Of a stretch of DNA of 64,000 nucleotides, positions 52,047-61,745 are shown one piece after another. Position 1 is the first letter of the stretch, and each line of letters begins with the position of its first letter. The stretch spans positions 186,001-250,000 of the forward strand of contig JAEXOU010000012.1 of NCBI GenBank assembly GCA_023439125.1, read 5' to 3'. Below the pieces are notes generated by a model, which did not search any database, was not told the origin of the DNA, and saw nothing but the letters and a program-made list of their open reading frames with translations. This DNA is from Bacillota bacterium (lineage in GTDB: Bacteria; Bacillota; Clostridia; Lachnospirales; Lachnospiraceae). The translations under genes were made by a program, and so were the position numbers.

Positions 52047-52186
52047 GCTCTACTTCCCTTTCCTACAATCTCTATTTCTAATAATATTTCTGATTGTTCC
52101 TTTCCTTCTTTTCTCTGTCCACTATGGTTGCCTCACATCTAATAAATTGGGAAGATTGTAAATCTCCCCAACTTCTAATCATAAAA

Positions 52187-53617
52187 CTACTCGTCTGCTT
52201 TCTGCTGGGACAAAAGAACAACCGTCTCCACATGTGTACTATGTGGAAATTGATCCACAGGGCGTACCTTTTTAAGCTGATAACCTTTTTCACTCAAATA
52301 CTTCACGTCTCTAGCTAAGGTTGCAGGGTCGCAAGAAACATAAACAACTCTCCTCGGATGCATTGCAACAACTGTTTCAAGTAAACTTTCCTCACAGCCC
52401 TTACGTGGAGGATCCACAACGATAACATCTGCTGACATCGCTCCCTTGCTTTCCTTATATTTTTGAGGTAATACGTCTTCTGCTGCACCAACGAAAAATT
52501 CTGCATTCGTAATCTGATTTAATGAAGCATTACGTTTCGCATCTTCGATTGCTTGCGGAATAATTTCAACACCATATACCTTCTTTGCCTTTTGCGCTAA
52601 GAAAAGTGAGATCGTACCAATTCCACAGTACAAATCCCATACAATTTCCTCACCATGCAAGTCAGCATAAGACAGAGCTAGCTCATATAGCTTTTTTGTT
52701 TGTACTGGATTAACCTGATAGAATGATAATGGTGAAATCTGATACTTAATATCCCCAATTTGATCAACGATCGTAGGTTCGTTATACAATGGAATGACCT
52801 GATCACCTAAGATGACATTGGTCTTTTCTTGATTCACATTAAGACATATACTCTCAATTACAAAATCATGTTGTATTGAGTTTAGTGCAAGTAATTTATT
52901 CAAAAGTAATTCTTGCTTTGGTATCTTCTTACCATTGATTACAAGACAAACCATTACCTGCTTTGTTGTAAAACCAACACGGATTAAAATATGACGCAGT
53001 AATCCTGTATGCAATTCCTCATTATAGATTGCGATATTGGACTCTTTAATAAAGGAGCGAATAGTATCAACAATTAATTCATTGCTCTTGTCTCCAATAA
53101 AGCAATGCTTCGTATCGATAATGGAATGTGTACGACCAGCATAAAATCCTATGACAACATCCTGATTTTGATTTTTTCCAACTGGATACTGTGATTTATT
53201 GCGATAATAATAGGGATCTTCCATTCCTACAATCGGCTCCATCTCATAATCCTTGATTCCGCCGATACGCTCTATGCAGTTCTTGACCTTATTCTGCTTA
53301 TACTCTAATTGCTTCTGATAATCTAATTGCTGAATCTGACACCCACCACATCGTGAAGCAAGTGTACACTTTGGCTCTACACGAAATGTCGATGACTTCA
53401 CAATGGATTCGATCTTAGCATATCCATAGGATTTTTTCGTTTTTAGGACTCGAACGATTAGTTCATCTCCTACTACTGCATCTTTTACGAATAAAGTAAA
53501 ACCTTGATATCTTCCGATGCCCTCCCCCTCTGCACCAATATCCTCAATCGTTACTGGTACACAGTCATTCTTCTGAGGAATTCCCTGTAAACTCTCTTTT
53601 TCATTTTTTAAAGCCAT
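52187..53617 (-). CDS. 23S rRNA (uracil-C5)-methyltransferase, RlmD/RlmCD (RumA) family
   Basis: S-adenosylmethionine enzyme of 476 residues that makes 5-methyluridine in 23S rRNA. An N-terminal TRAM domain (VTIEDIGAEGEGIGRYQGF) is followed by the 4Fe-4S cysteine set (CTLASRCGGCQ and an upstream/downstream Cys). The methyltransferase domain has DLYCGIGTISLFLA, VVDPPRKGCEESLLE and the nucleophile in VYVSCDPATLARD. In Gram-positives one such enzyme often makes both U747 and U1939, which cannot be judged here. It is 38 bases after yhaM. Confidence 0.93.
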   Translation of the reverse strand: MALKNEKESLQGIPQKNDCVPVTIEDIGAEGEGIGRYQGFTLFVKDAVVGDELIVRVLKTKKSYGYAKIESIVKSSTFRVEPKCTLASRCGGCQIQQLDYQKQLEYKQNKVKNCIERIGGIKDYEMEPIVGMEDPYYYRNKSQYPVGKNQNQDVVIGFYAGRTHSIIDTKHCFIGDKSNELIVDTIRSFIKESNIAIYNEELHTGLLRHILIRVGFTTKQVMVCLVINGKKIPKQELLLNKLLALNSIQHDFVIESICLNVNQEKTNVILGDQVIPLYNEPTIVDQIGDIKYQISPLSFYQVNPVQTKKLYELALSYADLHGEEIVWDLYCGIGTISLFLAQKAKKVYGVEIIPQAIEDAKRNASLNQITNAEFFVGAAEDVLPQKYKESKGAMSADVIVVDPPRKGCEESLLETVVAMHPRRVVYVSCDPATLARDVKYLSEKGYQLKKVRPVDQFPHSTHVETVVLLSQQKADE

Positions 53618-53655
53618 TATTTCTAACTCCTCTTAGTAATTCTGTATTGGGCATT

Positions 53656-54600
53656 TTAATATTCTGATGATTTACGCACATTCGTGTCAAATAATCTTTG
53701 GAAACCAAGCCATTCACCTTTCGACTCATCCCCTTGTAATAATTCTTTCATCGTTTGAAGTTTCGCATCCATATTATCAGCCATGCTTAATGCTAGTGCT
53801 TCTGCAAGTGAAGGCTTTTTCGGTGAACCATATTCTAATTCCCCATGATGAGATAAGATACAATGTAATATCTCACTCGACATCTTTACAGGAAATCCTG
53901 GAATTGTCTTCATACGTTCTTGAAGTTTTGCTGTACCGATATAAATATGTCCTAATAAATTTCCTGCATCTGTATAATCATTCTCAGGAAATGTAGATAT
54001 TTCCTCCATCTTTCCTAAATCATGGAACATAGCTGATACTAATAATAAATCCCTCTGTAAAAATGGGTAATTATCTGCAAGATAGTCTGCCATTTTGGTG
54101 ACACCTAATGTATGTTCTAATAATCCTCCCACAAATCCATGATGAACACTTTTTGCTGCAGAATGCTGCTTAAATTTCTTAATAAACTCTTTATCTTCAA
54201 CATAAAAGCTTTGAGCCAAGGCTTTTACATGTGGTTCTTTTAATTTATTAACATAAGTTAATAACTCACGATACATCTCTTCTACGTTTTTTTCGGTTGA
54301 GGGCATGTAGTCTGCAACATCATACTCACCCTCCTGGCATTTACGGACTCTTTTAACATTTAATTGAAGAGAACCTTGAAATAAAGTAGCCTGCCCTTCA
54401 ATATGTATATAATCCATAGCATCAAAATGTTCAATTGCCGGACCTAAATCCCATACTTTCGCATCCCTGGTTCCTGTTTTATCTTGAACTATCATTGAGT
54501 AATAATTTTTTCCTGCCTTTGTTTTTAAAATATTAAATTGCTTACAAAGATAGGTTTCTTTAAATGTATCTCCATCTTTTAACTCATTTAAAAATCTCAT
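53656..54600 (-). CDS. yhaM: 3'-5' exoribonuclease, YhaM family
   Basis: RNA-trimming hydrolase of 314 residues. The N-terminal OB-fold part (about 1-90, KTKAGKNYYSMIVQDKTGTRDAKVWD) binds nucleic acid. The HD domain has HHGFVGGLLEHTLGV, HDLGKMEEIS (catalytic HD pair) and CILSHHGELEYGSPKKP, all typical of YhaM. Length matches the Bacillus protein. The ATG has only a weak AGGGAATC site. It is first in a two-gene unit with the rRNA methyltransferase. Confidence 0.93.
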   Translation of the reverse strand: MRFLNELKDGDTFKETYLCKQFNILKTKAGKNYYSMIVQDKTGTRDAKVWDLGPAIEHFDAMDYIHIEGQATLFQGSLQLNVKRVRKCQEGEYDVADYMPSTEKNVEEMYRELLTYVNKLKEPHVKALAQSFYVEDKEFIKKFKQHSAAKSVHHGFVGGLLEHTLGVTKMADYLADNYPFLQRDLLLVSAMFHDLGKMEEISTFPENDYTDAGNLLGHIYIGTAKLQERMKTIPGFPVKMSSEILHCILSHHGELEYGSPKKPSLAEALALSMADNMDAKLQTMKELLQGDESKGEWLGFQRLFDTNVRKSSEY

Positions 54601-54706
54601 CTAGATTCCCTAGCCTTTCTAATCTCAACCATATTTCTATTATACCCCACTAGTACAAATATATAAAGCCTTAAATCACTGGGTAATTTACCCTTGAAAA
54701 CAAAAG

Positions 54707-54731
54707 AAAAGCTATACTTAGTATAGCTTTT
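54707..54731 (-). terminator. Terminator after the HtrA-like gene
   Basis: AAAAGCTATAC-TTA-GTATAGCTTTT is a perfect 11-bp stem with a 3-base loop; on the minus strand CTTTTGTTTTC follows. It lies about 35 bases after the stop. Confidence 0.8.
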
Positions 54732-54767
54732 ATCTTTCCTCTTTATAAGTAAGAAAAACTCGTTTTA

Positions 54768-56153
54768 CTATTTCGTAGTTAAGGTTACACTCAGTTCCAC
54801 CTCTTTTAGTTCTCCCTTTGTAAGACGAGCTACCTTAACTTTTATTGTATCTCCTGACTTATAGTTATTTAATATACTGCTAAGATTGGTAATGGAAGAG
54901 ACGGTAAATTCATTAATTCCAGTTATAATATCTCCTTGTCGAACATCTCCATTAAAAGCTGGAGAGTCTTGAATCACCTTTGTCACATAAATTCCAGCTT
55001 CCAATTCGTAACTATCTAGAACAGAAGTTGGAATGTCTTGCCCAATAACTCCTAAAAGGATACGATCGTATTTATTCGTAAGTTTCTCAATCACTGACTT
55101 AAGCCTTGATATACCAACAGCTGTGCTTATACTAGACTCAGAATCTTCTTTAAACATCTGCGTAATAATTCCAACAATCTTACCATCCATACTGACAATT
55201 ACACCATTACTATTCGTAGTATTGGTTATGTCTGTTGTAAATAAATCAAGGCGATTGTCCATGATGTAGTAAGAACTTCCCTTGCTCGTTATCATTCCTA
55301 TTTCCATAGAATTTGCATTGCCATTCGGTTGACCTAGACCAATAATTGCAGAACCAACGGTTAAAGAATAGGATTCTCCTAAGTCTGCTGTTTTTATCAT
55401 GGATAGCTGTAATGGTGTGATATCTTTCAGTTTAATCGCAATTACTGCTAAATTGTAATCCGTATCATAATTCCATATTTCCCCGTTAACTACAAAACCA
55501 CTGGAAAAAGTAACTTCGATTTCATTCGCACTTTTTAGTTTACTATAATCTGCCAAAATCATTAATTCAGCACTGTTTTCCCCAAGTATAATACCAGTTG
55601 CAGTTTTTTTCGACTCAAATGGCTCATTCGCCCAATCTTCCTTATTCTCAATTGCGGTAATTGTGACTAAACTACTATTTACATTACTCGCAACCTTTTT
55701 TATATCAACAAGAATTCTCTCATAGTCAGATATGGTAGCCGGAATTCTTTGCTCAACTATCGTAGATGCAATATTCTGATCAACTGGTGGAGTTGGCTCT
55801 ATCGTTATCTCCGGTGTTGCCTCTGGTGTCACGGTTGGTGTATTCTCTAGTGGCACATCCGTAACATCCACAATACTTTGTCCTGATATTTTCATATTCC
55901 CAGAAAGTTCATCTGGTGAATCGGATGGGAATAAAATCTCTGCTCGTTGTGTTGTATCAATTCCAAGTAGTTTATTGATAAATCCCTCTGACTTAACAAA
56001 AACAATTCTTGCAATAAATCCAAACATAGCAGCTAAACATATTGTACTAATAATCATTATTATAATTTTTTTAATCTTATTTTTACGTCGAGGGATTACC
56101 TTTTCTTGAATAAATTTAAACTCATTCTCTGGCTTGGTACCATTTGTATCCAT
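54768..56153 (-). CDS. HtrA/DegP-like membrane protein with PDZ domain, catalytic triad apparently incomplete
   Basis: About 461 residues: cytoplasmic start, one helix (IIIMIISTICLAAMFGFIARIVF), a Pro/Thr linker (TPTVTPEATPEI), a trypsin-like domain and a C-terminal PDZ domain (LGVIGQDIP ... GIYVTKVIQDSPAFNGDVRQGDII). Normal HtrA has TNNHVV, D-LAV and GNSGGPL. Here the first is ILADYSKL, with no His; the Asp region is kept (DYNLAVIAI); the Ser region is TNSNGVIV, with Ser but not the following Gly pair. It is probably a non-proteolytic or altered member. Start at 56153, after TTGGAGG. It follows the two-component genes, as htrA follows the CssRS regulon logic. Confidence 0.85.
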   Translation of the reverse strand: MDTNGTKPENEFKFIQEKVIPRRKNKIKKIIIMIISTICLAAMFGFIARIVFVKSEGFINKLLGIDTTQRAEILFPSDSPDELSGNMKISGQSIVDVTDVPLENTPTVTPEATPEITIEPTPPVDQNIASTIVEQRIPATISDYERILVDIKKVASNVNSSLVTITAIENKEDWANEPFESKKTATGIILGENSAELMILADYSKLKSANEIEVTFSSGFVVNGEIWNYDTDYNLAVIAIKLKDITPLQLSMIKTADLGESYSLTVGSAIIGLGQPNGNANSMEIGMITSKGSSYYIMDNRLDLFTTDITNTTNSNGVIVSMDGKIVGIITQMFKEDSESSISTAVGISRLKSVIEKLTNKYDRILLGVIGQDIPTSVLDSYELEAGIYVTKVIQDSPAFNGDVRQGDIITGINEFTVSSITNLSSILNNYKSGDTIKVKVARLTKGELKEVELSVTLTTK

Positions 56154-56272
56154 ACCTGTCCTCCAAGTTTTAATCATGCTTTGCTCGCTCACTTGAACTT
56201 CTTCTTAGTTCGAAAGACTAAATCCTATTTTACTACATACATATGAACGAACTATGAAGAATTTGTAAACAA

Positions 56273-57673
56273 TCAGTCGCTTCTAGGAAGAGTAAATATA
56301 AACTCTGTACCTACTCCCTCCGTACTAATTACATTAATATTCTCTTTATGGGCTGTGATAATCTCTTTTGTTATGGAAAGACCTAATCCTGTACCTTTTT
56401 TATCTTTTCCTCGTGAGGTATCCGTCTTATAAAAACGTTCCCATATTTTCTTTAAACTGTCTTTTGGAATTCCAATGCCATGATCCTTCACTGATATAAA
56501 CACTTTAGACCCCTTCTCTTCGCTAGTCACCTGTATTTTGGAATCCGTATTACTAAACTTAATCGCATTATCAATTAAATTATATAAAACCTGCTGAATC
56601 TTATCGATATCTGCATCTACAAATGTTTCTTTCGCAGAGAATTCTAAATTCAACATAATTCTCTTCTTTGTACAGTATCCTTCAAAAGTTGCAGCTGTCT
56701 TACGTATTACCTGATTGACATCAAAGGAGCGAATATCTAGCATTGTTCCATTCTGATCAAAACTATTCAGAGCTAGTAAATTTGTTGTTAGTTTTGTCAA
56801 TCGCTCTGTTTCAAATAAGATAATCTCTAAATACTTATTCTGCATCTCATAGGGAATGGTACCGTCAACAATCGCCTCTGCATAACCACGGATTGAGGTT
56901 AAAGGGGAACGAAAGTCATGAGAAATATTAGCTACAAACTTCTTTTGATAATCATCAAGACTTTTCAACTCATCCGCCATGAACTTAATTGCATCCCCTA
57001 GTTCTTTGTATTCATCATTCGAATGCAGAACTAATTTTTCATCAAAATGTCCTTTTGCATACTCCAAGGCAATCTTTTTTAGTTTATTTACAGGGTAAAT
57101 CGCAAAAAGATAAATTACTGAAAAAATTATAAGTAAAAACACTAGGAATACAATAAAAACGATATTAATAAAATCAAGATAATAAACGGAATCTGCCTCA
57201 ACACTCTTCATAGGAGTCAAGATACAGATATACCCTCGAATCGAATAATTATATGGGATACTGACGATTACGCTTAACATTGGCTCAGTAAATGTTCCAC
57301 TAATCATAACATCACTCGTAAAGGTCTGATCTAAAAATGTCGGCATTCTCTCAAGAATATTGATTCCTCGCATATCTCCATTCGAATCTAGAATAATTTG
57401 ACCATCCACATTAATTACCCAGATTCTAACATCTAGGTGCTGTCCTAAACTGCGTAATTGATTCGTCATTTCTTGATAAGACAAATCTGAGGAGTAGTAT
57501 GCTGTCGCATATTCATTTACGATCAATTCAGCCTGATTATAACATTTATCCTGATTGCGTTCTAATAATTTACGTTCCATACGATGCCTGCCATACGTAT
57601 TTAATAAAAGTAGCATCAGAACAGCAGAAAGAACATAACAGATAATCAGTTTTAGTAATGCCTTCCTCTTCAT
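56273..57673 (-). CDS. Sensor histidine kinase (PhoR/VanS-like)
   Basis: A 466-residue membrane kinase. Helices near 10-25 and about 165-190 enclose an outer domain of about 140 residues. HAMP follows (NKLKKIALEYAKGHFDEKL), then the H-box NISHDFRSPLTSIRGYAEA and ATPase motifs NLIDNAIKFS, HGIGIPKDSLKKIWERFY and GTGLGLSITKEI. The pair with the response regulator 30 bases upstream is clear. The ATG lies behind AGAGGATG at a long spacing. Signal unknown; the HtrA-like gene downstream points to envelope or secretion stress. Confidence 0.94.
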   Translation of the reverse strand: MKRKALLKLIICYVLSAVLMLLLLNTYGRHRMERKLLERNQDKCYNQAELIVNEYATAYYSSDLSYQEMTNQLRSLGQHLDVRIWVINVDGQIILDSNGDMRGINILERMPTFLDQTFTSDVMISGTFTEPMLSVIVSIPYNYSIRGYICILTPMKSVEADSVYYLDFINIVFIVFLVFLLIIFSVIYLFAIYPVNKLKKIALEYAKGHFDEKLVLHSNDEYKELGDAIKFMADELKSLDDYQKKFVANISHDFRSPLTSIRGYAEAIVDGTIPYEMQNKYLEIILFETERLTKLTTNLLALNSFDQNGTMLDIRSFDVNQVIRKTAATFEGYCTKKRIMLNLEFSAKETFVDADIDKIQQVLYNLIDNAIKFSNTDSKIQVTSEEKGSKVFISVKDHGIGIPKDSLKKIWERFYKTDTSRGKDKKGTGLGLSITKEIITAHKENINVISTEGVGTEFIFTLPRSD

Positions 57674-57703
57674 GAAAAAGCCACATCCTCTCTTTATATA
57701 CTG

Positions 57704-58417
57704 CTAGTTCTTTCGTACCTCGAATTTATAGCCAATTCCCCAGACAGTTGATAATCTCCATGCACTATGGTCCTTAATCTTTTCACGTAATCGCTTAATA
57801 TGAACATCTACTGTTCTAGTATCACCAATATATTCATACCCCCATATATGGTCTAGTAGTTGCTCTCTTGTAAATACTTGATTTGGATGTACCGCTAAAA
57901 AATAAAACAGTTCTAATTCCTTTGGTGGCATCTCAATTGGCTGTTGATAATAAGTTACAGAGTAATTGGTCTGATTAATGACCAAATCTGGATAACTTAC
58001 ATAATCGCCCTTTTCCGTTGTATCAACATCATTTGTAGTAGTATTTGCTGCTGTTCTACGAAGTACCGCTTTTACTCTTGCAACTAATTCTTTGGAATCA
58101 AAAGGTTTAATCATATAATCATCTGCACCTAGCTCTAACCCTAATACCTTATCAAAGATTTCACCCTTTGCAGATAACATTATGATTGGTATGGCCGAAG
58201 TTTTACGCACTTCGCGGCACACCTCATACCCATCAATGCCTGGTAGCATTAAGTCAAGTAAGATTAAGTTCGGTTGAAACTCCCTAAACTTGCTAATTGC
58301 TTCCTCACCGTCATAAACAATAAGTGTATCGTAACATTCTTTTGCTAAATATAGTGAGATTAACTCTGCTATATTTGCATCATCATCTACAATCAGTATC
58401 TTTTGCTTTGTAGCCAT
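57704..58417 (-). CDS. OmpR/PhoB-family response regulator
   Basis: A 237-residue regulator with receiver motifs ILIVDDDANIAE, phospho-acceptor in LILLDLMLPGIDGYE (near 53) and MIKPFDSKELVARV. The DNA-binding domain has PPKELELFYFLAVHPNQVFTR and TRTVDVHIKRLREKI, ending STVWGIGYKFEV. Start ATG follows GGGGAGGGG. It lies 13 bases after mutS2, so it is probably cotranscribed with that gene and the kinase. Confidence 0.95.
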   Translation of the reverse strand: MATKQKILIVDDDANIAELISLYLAKECYDTLIVYDGEEAISKFREFQPNLILLDLMLPGIDGYEVCREVRKTSAIPIIMLSAKGEIFDKVLGLELGADDYMIKPFDSKELVARVKAVLRRTAANTTTNDVDTTEKGDYVSYPDLVINQTNYSVTYYQQPIEMPPKELELFYFLAVHPNQVFTREQLLDHIWGYEYIGDTRTVDVHIKRLREKIKDHSAWRLSTVWGIGYKFEVRKN

Positions 58418-58430
58418 AATTCCCCTCCCC

Positions 58431-60821
58431 TTACTTAAACTCTACGATCGTAACCCCCTGATCACCTTCACCAAATGCACCAATACGATAAGATTTTACA
58501 TACTTTGTTCGCTTTAAATGAGCATGTACTGCATCCTTTAATGCACCAGTACCGCGACCATGAATAATTGTAACCTTTGCAAGGTGGGCTAAATACGCAT
58601 CATCAAGATATTTATCTACAAGTGGTAAAGCTTCATCAACACGCTTTCCAATGATATTTAATTCCGGACTAATCGTGCTAGATTTACTCATTCGTATTTT
58701 ACCACTCTGAGTCTTTGTTAGATTAGGTGCAACAATTGTCTCTTCATCCACTAATTCAAGGTCATTCATATTGATTAAAGACCGTAAGATTCCCATCTGA
58801 ATATACATATCGCCTTTCGCGTTTGGAAGTGTACTAACTGTTCCTTTCAGATTCAGTGAGATAACGTGAACCGTATCACCAACTTTAAAATCACTTGCTT
58901 CATTCTTCTGATTATTTTTCTTCTTCTTTATTGTTAATTTTGAGTTTGCATCACCAAGGCGCTCTCGTAATGCCGCGCGCTCGTTTTCCATCTCCTTATT
59001 TACTCCAGCAGTAGAGCCCCATTTATTGTATTTACGTATTGTTTCATCTGCGTAATCTTTTGCTTCCTGTAAGATTTGTCGTGCTTGTTCATTTGCTTCA
59101 CGTAAGATTCTATCTTTAGCAGAGTCGATTCTTGTATTTTTCTCAGTCAACTTCTTTTTAAGATCCTCAATCTCTGCCTTATATTTCGCAATCTCTTCCT
59201 TATCTTTTTCTATTGCAATTCGATTTGCTTCGAGACTACTAATCACATCTTCAAAGCTTTCATCCTTTGTTTGAATAAATCCTTTTGCACAATCAATAAT
59301 CTGTGTACTTAACCCAAGTTTTTGAGAGATTGCAAAGGCATTACTTTTTCCAGGGATACCAATTAATAAACGATAGGTCGGACGCAAAGTCTCAATACTA
59401 AATTCACAACAAGCATTACTTACACCTGGGGTTGATAATGCAAAAATCTTCAATTCGCTATAATGTGTTGTGGCCATTGTCCGAATCTTTCTTTCATGAA
59501 GATACGATAGAATCGACATTGCCAATGCTGCTCCTTCTGTTGGATCAGTACCAGCACCAAGCTCATCAAATAAAACCAATGAATTTTCATCCGCATGCTC
59601 TAAGATAGATACTGTATTTGTCATATGAGAAGAGAAAGTACTTAAGCTTTGCTCAATACTCTGTTCATCCCCAATATCAGCATATACCTCCGTAAAAACA
59701 GATAACTCAGAACCATCAAATGCTGGAATATGAAGACCGGATTGTCCCATTAACGTAAATAAACCAACCGTTTTTAATGAAACTGTTTTACCACCAGTAT
59801 TCGGTCCAGTAACTACAAGTAAATCAAACTGATCGCCCAAGTAAATATCAATTGGTACAACTTTATGAGGATCAATTAGCGGATGACGACCTTTTTTTAT
59901 GTTAATATATCGTCTATCATTAAATTTTGGTTCTGTTGCCTTCATCTGTTTGGATAACTGAGCTCTTGCAAAGATAAAATCGAGCTCGGACAATGTCTTT
60001 AAGTTATACTCTAGATTTTCTTTTTCCACAGCAACTGTGTTACTAAGGTTAGCAAGTATTTTCTCTATCTCTTCTTGTTCCTTGACTGCCAATTCTGCAA
60101 GTTCATTATTCAACTTCACAATTGCAAGTGGTTCGATAAATGCTGTCGAACCTGTAGACGACTGGTCATGCACCATACCTTGAAACGTATTCTTATATTC
60201 TTGCTTTACTGGTACACAATAACGTCCATTTCTCATCGTAATGATAGCATCCTGAAGCTGTCCTTTTGCTGCTGCTGCATTCATGATAGCTCCTATTTGC
60301 TCATGAATTTTATCATTTGTAATCTTGATGCTTTTACGAATACTTTTTAAACCCGCGCTTGCATCATCTGCAATCTCTTCCTCTGAGACAATACAACGCA
60401 ATATTTCATTGTTAATTGGAGATAATGGTTCCAATAATTGAAACATTTCTGATAAACTATCTTGAGCAGCCTCTTGAAGATCTCCTCCACTTTTCTGATT
60501 ATATCCATAATTCTTAGCTCTTAAGGTCGCCGTTAATACAGAGCTTATTTTTAGTAACTCACCTGCTCCTAATGATGCTCCGATTTCTAGTCGTTTTATT
60601 GAGCCACGTATGTCTGGTATACCTGAGAAGGATAAGGTTCCCTTCGCATATAACCTTGCTAAAGCGTCGGAAGTCTCTTTCTGCATCTTCTCTATTTCAT
60701 TCAATTTAACTAATGGCATTAATGCCTTGCATTTATCTCTTCCTAAAGCAGAACCAGCCAGTCCACTTAATCGATCTATTATTTTGGTATATTCTAAAAC
60801 ACGTAAAGCCTTTTCGTTCAT
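58431..60821 (-). CDS. mutS2: Endonuclease MutS2
   Basis: A 796-residue MutS-family ATPase, acting on branched DNA or on collided ribosomes. It has the MutS core with Walker A TGPNTGGKTVSLKTVG (about 335), VLFDELGAGTDPTEGAA, then a coiled coil (about 515-640, rich in Glu/Lys) and a C-terminal Smr domain with the LDLRG-like region replaced by NIIGKRVDEALPLVD and the HGRGTGALKDAVHAHL motif. No mismatch-recognition domain is present, as expected for MutS2. ATG with AAGTATGGTGAT upstream. It heads an operon with the two-component genes. Confidence 0.96.
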   Translation of the reverse strand: MNEKALRVLEYTKIIDRLSGLAGSALGRDKCKALMPLVKLNEIEKMQKETSDALARLYAKGTLSFSGIPDIRGSIKRLEIGASLGAGELLKISSVLTATLRAKNYGYNQKSGGDLQEAAQDSLSEMFQLLEPLSPINNEILRCIVSEEEIADDASAGLKSIRKSIKITNDKIHEQIGAIMNAAAAKGQLQDAIITMRNGRYCVPVKQEYKNTFQGMVHDQSSTGSTAFIEPLAIVKLNNELAELAVKEQEEIEKILANLSNTVAVEKENLEYNLKTLSELDFIFARAQLSKQMKATEPKFNDRRYINIKKGRHPLIDPHKVVPIDIYLGDQFDLLVVTGPNTGGKTVSLKTVGLFTLMGQSGLHIPAFDGSELSVFTEVYADIGDEQSIEQSLSTFSSHMTNTVSILEHADENSLVLFDELGAGTDPTEGAALAMSILSYLHERKIRTMATTHYSELKIFALSTPGVSNACCEFSIETLRPTYRLLIGIPGKSNAFAISQKLGLSTQIIDCAKGFIQTKDESFEDVISSLEANRIAIEKDKEEIAKYKAEIEDLKKKLTEKNTRIDSAKDRILREANEQARQILQEAKDYADETIRKYNKWGSTAGVNKEMENERAALRERLGDANSKLTIKKKKNNQKNEASDFKVGDTVHVISLNLKGTVSTLPNAKGDMYIQMGILRSLINMNDLELVDEETIVAPNLTKTQSGKIRMSKSSTISPELNIIGKRVDEALPLVDKYLDDAYLAHLAKVTIIHGRGTGALKDAVHAHLKRTKYVKSYRIGAFGEGDQGVTIVEFK

Positions 60822-60890
60822 ATCATCACCATACTTTCACTTTTACAATTAATTCTCTCAACTCAAGCAAACTTTATTATAAATTACATT

Positions 60891-60922
60891 TTACTATAGA
60901 CAAAAATGATTGTCTATAGTAA
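60891..60922. promoter_or_regulatory. 12-bp perfect inverted repeat upstream of mutS2
   Basis: TTACTATAGACA-AAAATGAT-TGTCTATAGTAA, 70 bases before the mutS2 start and directly next to truncated repeat F. It could be an operator or the remains of a palindromic element end. Confidence 0.55.
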
Positions 60923-60924
60923 CC

Positions 60925-61000
60925 CTTGTGATATAGCGCGCCGAAGAAAATATACCATCGCCCTTCATTCTTTATTCATACTGCCCTTAGTGGGACAGCC
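60925..61000 (+). repeat. Family 1 palindromic element, truncated copy F
   Basis: Only the right half remains: CTTGTGATATAGCGCGCCGAAG, then AAAATATACCATCGCCCTTCATTC and TTTATTCATACTGCCCTTAGTGGGACAGCC, closely matching the right half of copy B. The left half is gone. It is the only copy of this family not in a convergent junction. Confidence 0.8.
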
Positions 61001-61014
61001 CCATTCAATAAAAA

Positions 61015-61161
61015 AGTGTTTTGCTTGCAAAACACTCGCGCCAAGCGCGGTCGCGTAAGCGACATCTTCCTATCGCGCTTGTGTGCATCATAGCGTCCTT
61101 CCTTTTGGACGCTTTTTTCAATTCATAGGGAAGTTCAAAGAACTTTCCTATGAATTGAAAA
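61015..61161 (+). repeat. Family 3-like palindromic element (F2)
   Basis: It starts with a perfect palindrome AGTGTTTTGC-TT-GCAAAACACT (61015-61036), has CGCGCCAAGCGCGGTCGCG, a GCGTCC/GGACGC hairpin and ends with a 22-bp stem (61115-61136 with 61140-61161) with one non-Watson-Crick pair. The apex GGGAAGTTC/GAACTTTCC resembles the AGGAAATTC of copies G2 and H2. With F it fills most of the 390-base gap between mutS2 and trmL. Confidence 0.75.
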
Positions 61162-61164
61162 GAA

Positions 61165-61194
61165 GAGGGGCCGTTCTAGTGCAACGACCCCCTC
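61165..61194 (-). terminator. Terminator after trmL
   Basis: On the minus strand GAGGGG-GTCGTTGCACTAGAACGG-CCCCTC followed by TTCTTTTC, about 20 bases after the trmL stop. Inner bases can pair further (CGTT with AACG). Confidence 0.65.
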
Positions 61195-61211
61195 ATATAT
61201 TTTATACATTT

Positions 61212-61712
61212 TTACTTTGCTTCATCCCAGCTATGGTGATGAAGCTGACCGAAAAGTCGCATATGCTCAAAATGATTCTGACGTAATGCTTCATACAGTA
61301 CAACCGCTACCGAGTTGCCAAGATTTAAGGAACGAATATCCCCTATCATAGGTATACGGATCGATGTATCTTTATGTTCGAGCAAGATCTCTTCTGGTAT
61401 TCCTGCGCTCTCTTTACCAAACATAATATAACAATCTGGTTCATAAGAAACTTCTGTGTATACATGCCTAGCCTTTGTTGTAGCCATATAAATCTTTGCA
61501 TTTGGATTTTTAGCTAAAAAATCATTAAAATCGTCATATAGTGTAACGTCAAGGTCCTTCCAGTAATCAAGACCGGCTCGACGAATTTCCTTCTCACTTA
61601 GACTAAATCCCAGTGGTCCAATTAAGTGTAGTTTAGTTCCAGTCGCTACGCAAGTACGCCCAATATTTCCTGTATTAGCTGGAATTTCAGGCTCAAATAA
61701 AACAACATTCAT
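61212..61712 (-). CDS. trmL: tRNA (cytidine(34)-2'-O)-methyltransferase
   Basis: SPOUT-fold enzyme of 166 residues that methylates the wobble base of tRNA-Leu species. MNVVLFEPEIPANTGNIGRTCVA, LHLIGPLGFSLSEKEIRRAGLDYW, FGKESAGIPEEIL and IPMIGDIRSLNLGNSVAVVLYEAL are the TrmL motifs with the deep trefoil knot. ATG follows AAAGGATT. It lies 33 bases after cheX on the same strand, so the genes may be cotranscribed. Confidence 0.95.
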   Translation of the reverse strand: MNVVLFEPEIPANTGNIGRTCVATGTKLHLIGPLGFSLSEKEIRRAGLDYWKDLDVTLYDDFNDFLAKNPNAKIYMATTKARHVYTEVSYEPDCYIMFGKESAGIPEEILLEHKDTSIRIPMIGDIRSLNLGNSVAVVLYEALRQNHFEHMRLFGQLHHHSWDEAK

Positions 61713-61745
61713 CTTACAAAATCCTTTCTAAACATGACCGGCATA

